Shown here piece by piece: positions 1-4,748 of a stretch of 10,794 nt of DNA (position 1 is the stretch's first letter; each line of letters starts with the position of its first letter). The notes beneath the pieces are model-generated. The model had not been told where the DNA came from and searched no databases. It saw nothing but the letters and a program-made list of their open reading frames with translations. Location of the stretch: positions 1 to 10,794 of the forward strand of contig JADCGN010000105.1 of NCBI GenBank assembly GCA_020249005.1, read 5' to 3'. The translations under genes and the position numbers were made by a program. This DNA comes from Alphaproteobacteria bacterium. GTDB lineage: Bacteria > Pseudomonadota > Alphaproteobacteria > UBA2136 > UBA6156.

Positions 1-256
1 GGCCGATTTGCTGCTGCGTGACTGGGCGTTTACGTAAGGCCATCAGGATGCTGGCAATCAGCTTGTCGCGGTCGAACAGTTCCTTGCGGCCGTCGCGCTT
101 CAGCACCATCACCTGCTGCACCTGAAAGCGCTCGAAGGTGGTAAAGCGCCGCCCACAATTGGGGCACTCGCGGCGCCGACGGATGGTTTTGCCGTCATCG
201 CTCGGGCGGCTATCCTTCACCTGGGTGTCATCATGGGCGCAGAACGGGCACTTCAT
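1..256 (-). CDS. nrdR: NrdR transcriptional repressor, N-terminal part (cut by window edge)
   Basis: NrdR is the zinc-ribbon/ATP-cone repressor of ribonucleotide reductase genes and senses the ATP/dATP state. Translation from the ATG at 256 gives 85 residues before the window ends. The zinc ribbon is seen as CPFC (Cys3, Cys6) and CPNC (Cys31, Cys34), followed by the typical GRRFTTFER segment (35-43). The start of the ATP-cone (VLKRDGRKELFDRDKL) begins near residue 51. Family members are about 150-160 residues, so roughly half is missing to the left. There is no Shine-Dalgarno sequence before the ATG; a promoter at 263-291 is placed so that the transcript could begin at the ATG itself. In many alphaproteobacteria nrdR follows glyA; here it appears to be the first gene of its transcript. 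Confidence 0.95.
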   Translation of the reverse strand, partial: MKCPFCAHDDTQVKDSRPSDDGKTIRRRRECPNCGRRFTTFERFQVQQVMVLKRDGRKELFDRDKLIASILMALRKRPVTQQQIG

Positions 257-262
257 GCGCTA

Positions 263-291
263 CTTATAGGGCCTTTGGAGGTTATCCACAA
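263..291 (-). promoter_or_regulatory. Probable nrdR promoter, possibly leaderless
   Basis: On the minus strand a -35-like TTGTGG (286-291) and a -10 TATAAG (263-268, 5 of 6 to consensus) are separated by exactly 17 bases. Only six bases lie between the -10 and the ATG, so a start seven bases after the -10 would fall on the A of the start codon. This agrees with the absence of a ribosome binding site. The -35 is only a half match. The DnaA-type nonamer covers the -35. Confidence 0.5.
282..290 (+). promoter_or_regulatory. DnaA-box-like nonamer in the nrdR promoter
   Basis: TTATCCACA is identical to the high-affinity DnaA box. It sits 26-34 bases upstream of the nrdR ATG and overlaps the predicted -35 element, so bound DnaA could affect nrdR transcription. 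Only one perfect copy is seen, so this is not evidence for an origin. A single 9-mer can occur by chance. Confidence 0.4.
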
Positions 292-300
292 GCCCTGACC

Positions 301-313
301 CCACATTTTGTGG
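301..313. repeat. Short inverted repeat upstream of nrdR
   Basis: CCACA-ttt-TGTGG is a symmetrical 5+3+5 inverted repeat centred about 50 bases upstream of the nrdR start. It could be an operator or chance. It does not resemble the longer AT-rich NrdR box. The rest of the 257-480 gap holds the two promoters described separately and an AT-rich stretch (370-460). Confidence 0.3.
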
Positions 314-399
314 CCGGCATGCGGTAAGGCCTATGGCAAAACCCCCACGGCAACAGCCATGAGCCCTGAAACCAAAAAAACGCACTTTTACCAATCTGC

Positions 400-428
400 T
401 TGTATTTGAGTATTTAGTATTGTATACG
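400..428 (+). promoter_or_regulatory. Candidate promoter for the 123-residue gene
   Basis: A -35-like TTGTAT (400-405) and -10-like TATACG (423-428) are spaced by 17 bases in an AT-rich stretch that stands out from its GC-rich surroundings. Transcription would start near 435, giving a leader of about 46 bases ending in the AAGGAG ribosome binding site at 469-474. Confidence 0.45.
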
Positions 429-480
429 TTAAATTGAACTATCACAATTCTTTTCCTTCGCAACCCTCAAGGAGCACACT

Positions 481-852
481 ATGTCAGGCCAAGAAGATGA
501 AATTGACTACTCCGCCCTCCAAGCCGAAGCTGAATTGGCAGAAGCCGCCAAAAGAGTAGCCGCTCAGCCGGCCACAGACGCGCTCGTTCAAGCCTATTTG
601 AACGAGTGGGAACTGGAAGGCATCTACTTCGGCCTGCCGCCAAACCTTAACCCGGAATGGCGCCTACCCGATGACTTCTTGAGCCCGACACAACTGGCTT
701 TACGGTTTCATAAAATGACCGTCAAGCTTCACGATGGTCGCCGCATTCAGGCAACGAGGTTATTACTCTCGTTGAAAGACGATGGCGAGGATATGGACAA
801 AACCACTTCCCCCGTGACAATCGTCTGGCGCCCGAAAACCTCAGCGGCCTAA
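481..852 (+). CDS. Unrecognised small acidic protein, 123 residues
   Basis: I do not recognise this protein. It starts at an ATG six bases after a clear AAGGAG (469-474), which makes expression credible. The N-terminus is acidic and probably helical (about residues 10-30, rich in Ala/Glu). A middle segment EGIYFGLPPNLNPEWRLPDD (46-65) has many aromatics and prolines. The last 45 residues look like beta strands (KMTVKLHDGRR, then VTIVWRP). There is no signal peptide or membrane segment, so it is likely cytoplasmic. It lies between nrdR and nusA on the opposite strand to both and converges on nusA. Its DNA and upstream region look less GC-rich than the neighbours, which could mean recent acquisition or simply a fast-evolving gene. 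Confidence 0.75.
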   Translation: MSGQEDEIDYSALQAEAELAEAAKRVAAQPATDALVQAYLNEWELEGIYFGLPPNLNPEWRLPDDFLSPTQLALRFHKMTVKLHDGRRIQATRLLLSLKDDGEDMDKTTSPVTIVWRPKTSAA

Positions 853-876
853 CCGCGCACGCATCACGCAACGAAA

Positions 877-898
877 ACGCCGCCCTTTGAGGCGGCGT
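877..898. terminator. Bidirectional stem-loop terminator between the small gene and nusA
   Basis: ACGCCGCC (877-884) pairs with GGCGGCGT (891-898) around a six-base loop. Read on the minus strand the stem is followed by TTTTCGTT, a reasonable intrinsic terminator 20 bases after the nusA stop. Read on the plus strand it is followed by the pyrimidine-rich CTTCTCTT, serving the 123-residue gene. It implies that nusA transcription ends here. Confidence 0.7.
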
Positions 899-918
899 CT
901 TCTCTTGGTAACGAGGCC

Positions 919-2580
919 TTAGGCGTTCGCCCCCGGCTGGGCCGACGCGCTCGCCGCAGTTGCGACGTCTTCGTCTTCGTCATCCTCTTCCTCGGCAAAC
1001 CAATGCTTGCGGGCGGCCATGATGAGTTTGCTGGCCTGCTTTTCAGTCAGCAACCCGCCGGGCAGCATTTCCAGCAGCTCGTCGGTGGCCAGGTCGCCCA
1101 GGTCGTCCAGGGTTTTGATCCCCTGCTCGCCCAAGGCAATCACCAGGTCATTGCTCATGCCCGGCAGCGCCTTCAGTTCCTCCGTCACGCCCAGTTTGGC
1201 CAGGCGCTCGGCGGCGGCGGTGGCGGCGGCCTGGGCGCGGTTCTGCAGCTCGGCGGCGACCTCCAGGTTCAGGCCTTCAATGCTGGCGATTTCTTCGGGG
1301 CTCACCTTCAGCAAGTCATCGGTGCTGCGGAAGCCTTCGGTAATCAGCAAACGGGCCAGCACGTCGTCCACGTCCAGGTTCTGCATCAGGTTGGCGCTCA
1401 GCACTTCGTATTCCTTGGTGCGGCGCTCGGCCTCTTCGGCGTCGGTCATCACATCAATGTTCCAGCCCGTCAGGATGCTCGCCAGGCGCACGTTCTGTCC
1501 GCGGCGGCCGATGGCGAGGCTCAGGTTATCCTGGGGCACCACCACCTCAATGTTGTTTTCATCTTCATCCAGCACCACCTTGCTGACCTGGGCGGGCTGC
1601 ATCGCGCGCACCAAAAACTCGGCGGCGTTGGGGCTCCATTCAATGATATCCACGCGCTCGCCCTGCAATTCCTGCGTCACGGCCTGCACGCGCACGCCGC
1701 GGATCCCGACGCACGCGCCGACCGGGTCCAGGTTGCGGTCGTAGCTCTTCACCGCAATCTTGGCGCGGAAGCCCGGGTCACGCGCCGCGCCCATCACTTC
1801 AATCGTGCCGTTGGCGATTTCCGGCACCTGCTCCTTGAACAACTCCACAATGAATTGCGGGTGCGTGCGGGAAAGGAAAATCTGCGGGCCGCGGGCCTGC
1901 GGGTTCACCTTGTAAATGTAGCCGCGCACGCGGTCACCCTGCTTGAACAGCTCACGTTGGATGATTTCCTCTTTCGGCAGGAAGGCCTCGGCGCGGCCCA
2001 AATCCACCAACGCCCCGTTGTGGTCGGCCCGCTTGACGATGCCGCTGACGATGGTGCCCACCGCGTCCTTAAACACTTCCAGTTCCTTGGCGCGCTCCAC
2101 GTCTTTCACCTTCTGGAAGATCACCTGCTTGGCGGCCATGGCGGCCACGCGGCCATCGAAGTAGCGGCTGGGCAGGTCTTCCATCAGATACTCGCCCAAG
2201 CCAATCGCCGGGTTAAGCTTCTTGGCCTCGGCCAACAGGATTTGGCTGGCATTCTGTTTCAAGGGGTAGCCGCGCTTGTCGCACGCCGGGCGCATTTCGG
2301 GCTCGCGGCCTTCGCGTACGGCGGCGCGGGCCTCTTCCAGGCTGGTCACTTCCAGCACCATCGGCACCACCTTAATCAGGCGCTTCATGCTCACCTCGCC
2401 GGTTAAGCGGTCGATATGCGCCTGCACGGTCAAATCCATCGGCTGCAGGTTCAGCTCGCCGGCCAGCTTGCGGCGCGCGGCCTGCTGGATGGCTTGCTCC
2501 ATCACCTCCAGCACCTGCTCCTTCTCAATATCCTTCTCCCGCGCCACCATATCGGCGATTTGTAGGTATTCCAGGGCCAT
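919..2580 (-). CDS. nusA: Transcription termination/antitermination factor NusA
   Basis: NusA binds RNA polymerase and nascent RNA and controls pausing, termination and antitermination. The 553 residues show the expected order: N-terminal polymerase-binding domain (about 1-172), S1 domain (about 174-240, VDLGRAEAFLP), KH1 (about 250-320, GACVGIRG at 288-295), KH2 (about 345-395, AIGRRGQN at 356-363), two helical AR-type repeats (about 400-450 and 470-525) and a very acidic tail (EEEDDEDED near 530-538). Compared with NusA sequences I recall, the N-terminal domain has about 30 extra residues around 80-111. The ATG is preceded by AAGGAA at good spacing, 18 bases after the rimP stop. Normally ylxR/infB follows; here a terminator does. 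Confidence 0.97.
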   Translation of the reverse strand: MALEYLQIADMVAREKDIEKEQVLEVMEQAIQQAARRKLAGELNLQPMDLTVQAHIDRLTGEVSMKRLIKVVPMVLEVTSLEEARAAVREGREPEMRPACDKRGYPLKQNASQILLAEAKKLNPAIGLGEYLMEDLPSRYFDGRVAAMAAKQVIFQKVKDVERAKELEVFKDAVGTIVSGIVKRADHNGALVDLGRAEAFLPKEEIIQRELFKQGDRVRGYIYKVNPQARGPQIFLSRTHPQFIVELFKEQVPEIANGTIEVMGAARDPGFRAKIAVKSYDRNLDPVGACVGIRGVRVQAVTQELQGERVDIIEWSPNAAEFLVRAMQPAQVSKVVLDEDENNIEVVVPQDNLSLAIGRRGQNVRLASILTGWNIDVMTDAEEAERRTKEYEVLSANLMQNLDVDDVLARLLITEGFRSTDDLLKVSPEEIASIEGLNLEVAAELQNRAQAAATAAAERLAKLGVTEELKALPGMSNDLVIALGEQGIKTLDDLGDLATDELLEMLPGGLLTEKQASKLIMAARKHWFAEEEDDEDEDVATAASASAQPGANA

Positions 2581-2598
2581 TGCGGCGGTTCCTTTCGT

Positions 2599-3177
2599 TT
2601 AAGCTTCGGGGTTGTTCTTCAACTTTTGCGCCCGCGCGGAAAGCGGGTGCGGGGTGCCGCGCTTGGGCTTGGCGTGGAAGCCCATGAACGCCGCCATTTC
2701 CTCGGGCGTAGGGGCCAACTCGGCGCTCTGCACCTGGTGGAAATTGAAGGTCACCGGCTGGCCGTTGACACCGAGCGTTACGCTGTCGCCCTGCACCGCC
2801 TGCAGCACGCCCTTGGCGGCACCCAAGGGTTTGCCGTGCACCTCAACCGGGCTTTTAAATTTTACGGCCGCACCTTTGCCCACAAACCGGGCACAGTCGG
2901 CGGCACTCAGCAACGGGCGATCCAGCCCGGCGCTACTCACTTCCAAGGTATATTTGCCGCCAATCACGTCCGCCACATCCAACTGGGCCGAAAGCAAGCG
3001 CGAGACCTGGGCGCAAATTTCCACATCGGGGCTGGTGCCATCGGGGTTTTCCAACAGCACTTGCAGGGTGCTGCGGCCACTTTGGCCGCCAAAGCGGGCC
3101 ACCACCAGCTGCACGCCAAAGCTGGCCGCGGCCCCCTGGGCCATGGCGGTCAGCTTCTGATTCAACGGCGTGGTCAC
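2599..3177 (-). CDS. rimP: Ribosome maturation factor RimP
   Basis: RimP assists 30S subunit assembly. The 192-residue product has the family hallmark LEVSSAGLDRPL at 78-89 (the usual form is LEVSSPGLDRPL), a RimP-N domain before it and an SH3-like C-terminal domain (about 95-160). The C-terminal tail is basic (KPKRG, KLKNN). The start is GTG at 3177, preceded by an AAAGGGG-type ribosome binding site. An internal ATG at codon 12 is possible but would cut the first helix. It lies 18 bases upstream of nusA, the usual rimP-nusA pairing, and is the first gene of the transcript from the promoter at 3314-3342. Confidence 0.95.
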   Translation of the reverse strand: MTTPLNQKLTAMAQGAAASFGVQLVVARFGGQSGRSTLQVLLENPDGTSPDVEICAQVSRLLSAQLDVADVIGGKYTLEVSSAGLDRPLLSAADCARFVGKGAAVKFKSPVEVHGKPLGAAKGVLQAVQGDSVTLGVNGQPVTFNFHQVQSAELAPTPEEMAAFMGFHAKPKRGTPHPLSARAQKLKNNPEA

Positions 3178-3307
3178 CGGTCTTTTCCCCTTTATCCCCC
3201 TGCGCCCTCAAGGCCCCCTCTGCTGCAACACATTGGGGCAGCCAGCGGCCGCCAGTCGCAACAGAAATGTTGGGCTGAGGTTGCTGCTGCCTTACGGCCG
3301 CAACGAA
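3178..3307 (-). other. Potentially structured 5' leader of the rimP-nusA transcript
   Basis: About 130 bases separate the predicted transcription start (near 3307) from the rimP start codon. On the RNA strand GCGGCCG (3295-3301) can pair with CGGCCGC (3245-3251). Inside it CAACA/TGTTG (3259-3263 with 3268-3272) forms a small hairpin with a four-base loop. Downstream, an ATG at 3233 opens a 13-codon reading frame (Met-Cys-Cys-Ser-Arg...) ending at 3192, but without a ribosome binding site. The fold is inferred by eye; no known riboswitch is recognised. Confidence 0.35.
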
Positions 3308-3313
3308 TGCCCC

Positions 3314-3342
3314 CTTATGGCGTGGGGTGGGGTGGCTGTCAA
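3314..3342 (-). promoter_or_regulatory. Promoter of rimP-nusA
   Basis: On the minus strand a perfect -35 TTGACA (3337-3342) lies 17 bases from a -10-like CATAAG (3314-3319, 4 of 6). It sits just downstream of the terminator of the preceding gene, which supports an independent rimP-nusA transcription unit. The spacer is an unusual C-rich run. Confidence 0.65.
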
Positions 3343-3344
3343 GG

Positions 3345-3371
3345 AAAAACCGGGGGTGCTGGCACCCCCGG
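3345..3371 (-). terminator. Strong intrinsic terminator after the 180-residue gene
   Basis: CCGGGGGTGC (3350-3359) pairs with GCACCCCCGG (3362-3371), a nearly loopless stem of 9-10 pairs. On the minus strand it is followed by TTTTTCC (3349 downward). It lies 34 bases past the stop codon of the 3405-3947 gene and isolates that gene from rimP-nusA. Confidence 0.85.
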
Positions 3372-3404
3372 GTGATCGTAACTTTAGTTAGGGCAGAGCC
3401 GCAG

Positions 3405-3947
3405 TTAAGCCCTTGCCAACACAGGCGATCTCACGATCGGCTGCGGCACATAGCCGAAGTAGGGCAACCCGCGTGGGCTCACCCAATGCAAGCCTTGGCG
3501 GAATAGGCGTTCCATCGCCTGCCGCAACGGTTCATTGTGGGGTTTGCCGGCCGTCCGATCAAAGGCTTCATCGGCCAAAATCACCGGATAGGGGCGCAAC
3601 TCCAGCTGGGGGAAACGGGCCTCCAGCTGCAGCATGGCGGTTTCCACCAGCAGGCCGGCCGGCCATTCCCGTTCGATGATGCTGTAAACGTCATCATGGG
3701 GGTGCAACCGTACCGTCACGCGGGCGAATTCATAGATTCGCCGTTGGGCTGCAAAGGCTAAAGCTTCCAGTTCATCGGCCAGCCGTGTAAGTCGACACGG
3801 ACGGGCCGTCTGCTGGTGCCAGGCGCTTTCGAAGGCATCGAACGCCTGGGTAGGTGACCCCTGCAGCAACCCAGGCAGAAGGGGTTTGGGGATGAGCACC
3901 ACCTGGAACGAGACTTTAAGACGATAGGCGGTCAGCGCATGCGGCAT
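3405..3947 (-). CDS. Unrecognised 180-residue protein
   Basis: I do not recognise this protein. The ATG at 3947 follows a strong GGAGG five bases upstream, and a strong terminator lies after the stop, so it looks like a genuine single-gene unit. It begins with a hydrophobic strand-like stretch (KVSFQVVLIP, 11-20). A mostly helical middle follows (about 50-112), with RVTVRLHPHDDVYSII at 76-91. The C-terminus is aromatic, proline-rich and basic (RGLPYFGYVPQP, 159-170). There is no convincing signal peptide or transmembrane helix and no familiar catalytic motif, though the HPHDD cluster is worth noting. It sits between trmB and rimP, which are often adjacent or close in alphaproteobacteria, and may be a lineage-specific insertion. 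Confidence 0.8.
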   Translation of the reverse strand: MPHALTAYRLKVSFQVVLIPKPLLPGLLQGSPTQAFDAFESAWHQQTARPCRLTRLADELEALAFAAQRRIYEFARVTVRLHPHDDVYSIIEREWPAGLLVETAMLQLEARFPQLELRPYPVILADEAFDRTAGKPHNEPLRQAMERLFRQGLHWVSPRGLPYFGYVPQPIVRSPVLARA

Positions 3948-3990
3948 CGGAACCTCCAGTGCCTACGAGAAACAGGAAGAGTGATAACGA

Positions 3991-4017
3991 TGTATACCCT
4001 TAACGGATAAACGTCAA
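3991..4017 (-). promoter_or_regulatory. Candidate promoter of the 180-residue gene
   Basis: On the minus strand TTGACG (4012-4017), overlapping the trmB stop codon, is followed after 15 bases by TATACA (3991-3996). The spacing is shorter than ideal, so confidence is low. A promoter in this AT-richer gap is plausible because the gene has its own ribosome binding site and terminator. No terminator is visible directly after trmB, so read-through from msbA-trmB is also possible. Confidence 0.35.
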
Positions 4018-4748
4018 CAGGCAGTGCGCACTGCCCCCACAAACCACGGAGCCCGGCCCAACGCCAAGGCTTTTTGTTGGTATTTGGTCGGCACCCACCA
4101 CGCCGGCGGCTGCGCTAAGCGATGCGGGCCCAAGGGCTGCGTGCCGGCACCCCCGGGCTTGACCTTGCAGCGGGCCGCCGCCTCCCTGGTTTGCTGCAAC
4201 TGCAGCTGCGGGTGGCGGTGCAGCAAGGCCAAGGTCTGGAAGGCATAATCGGGCCAATCGGTCACCACCCATAGCTCGCCACCGGGCTGCAGCACCCGGG
4301 CGCAGGCGGCCAAAAACTCGGGCTGCACCAGACGGCGCTTGTGGTGGCTGGCCTTGGGCCAGGGGTCGGGGTGCGGCACCACCACCCGCTGCACGCTGGC
4401 GGCGGGCAGGCTGGCCAGCAAATCACGAGCATCGGCGTTGGTCAGCGCCGCATTGGGTAGCCCCCTGGCAAAACGCGCCGCCTGGGCCAGGCCGTTCAGG
4501 TACACATCGCTGCCGATGAAAAACCGCGCCGGGTCGGCCTTGGCGCGCGCCGCCAAAGCTTCGCCATTGCCGATGCCCAATTCCAATTCCACCAGCGGCG
4601 GTAAAATCTTGGGCAACGGATGTTCCCCCATCGCCGCCAGCACCGCCGCCTTCTCGGCCGCATTCATCCGGCTGCTGGTACGCCCGGTGGTATGAAGGGG
4701 GCGCGCGCCCCCTCCTTTTTCCTTACTCCGTAAACCCTTTTCCATCAT
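4014..4748 (-). CDS. trmB: tRNA (guanine-N7-)-methyltransferase TrmB
   Basis: TrmB methylates guanine 46 at N7 in the tRNA variable loop using S-adenosylmethionine. The 244-residue product has the SAM-binding ELGIGNGE (56-63), the family signature PDPWPKASHHKRRL (127-140), VVTDW (161-165) and the C-terminal TKYQQKALALGR block (221-232). I chose the ATG at 4748 because its A is also the last base of the msbA TGA stop (TGATG), a classic coupled overlap; a frame-open ATG at 4772 lies inside msbA. The first 20 or so residues are Lys/Gly-rich and unlike the family, and their DNA contains a GC palindrome. An alternative start at Met28 (4667) lacks a ribosome binding site and would remove the TTGRTSSR segment, which resembles the family's N-terminal GRR region. 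Confidence 0.93.
   Translation of the reverse strand: MMEKGLRSKEKGGGARPLHTTGRTSSRMNAAEKAAVLAAMGEHPLPKILPPLVELELGIGNGEALAARAKADPARFFIGSDVYLNGLAQAARFARGLPNAALTNADARDLLASLPAASVQRVVVPHPDPWPKASHHKRRLVQPEFLAACARVLQPGGELWVVTDWPDYAFQTLALLHRHPQLQLQQTREAAARCKVKPGGAGTQPLGPHRLAQPPAWWVPTKYQQKALALGRAPWFVGAVRTAC
4697..4712. repeat. Perfect 16-bp GC palindrome inside the 5' end of trmB
   Basis: GGGGGCGCGCGCCCCC is fully self-complementary and lies within codons for the N-terminal extension of TrmB. On the plus strand it is followed by TCCTTTTTCC, making it terminator-like in that direction, although no plus-strand gene leads into it. On the minus strand (the coding sense) it follows an A/G-rich stretch holding the short inverted repeat TTAC-gga-GTAA (4723-4733). 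Confidence 0.6.

Noticed and set aside
260..463. 67-codon minus-strand frame upstream of nrdR
   Set aside because: It covers the nrdR promoter and the divergent promoter, has a non-protein-like composition and no ribosome binding site.
257..480. Possible replication origin (AT-rich stretch plus a DnaA box)
   Set aside because: Only one perfect DnaA box is seen and no origin-type gene context; an ordinary divergent promoter region explains it.
1003..2406. 467-codon open frame on the plus strand, antisense to nusA
   Set aside because: It is a compositional shadow of a GC-rich gene, rich in His, Gln and Leu with no domain, and nusA on the other strand is unmistakable.
3321..3334. GTGGGGTGGGGTGG repeated in the fliR end (about 7604-7617) as a possible dispersed element
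   Set aside because: A short low-complexity G/T run is expected by chance at this base composition; the second copy is ordinary coding sequence.
2626..3375. 249-codon plus-strand frame over rimP and its leader
   Set aside because: Antisense to rimP; it crosses the promoter and ends in the terminator hairpin, with no coding signature.
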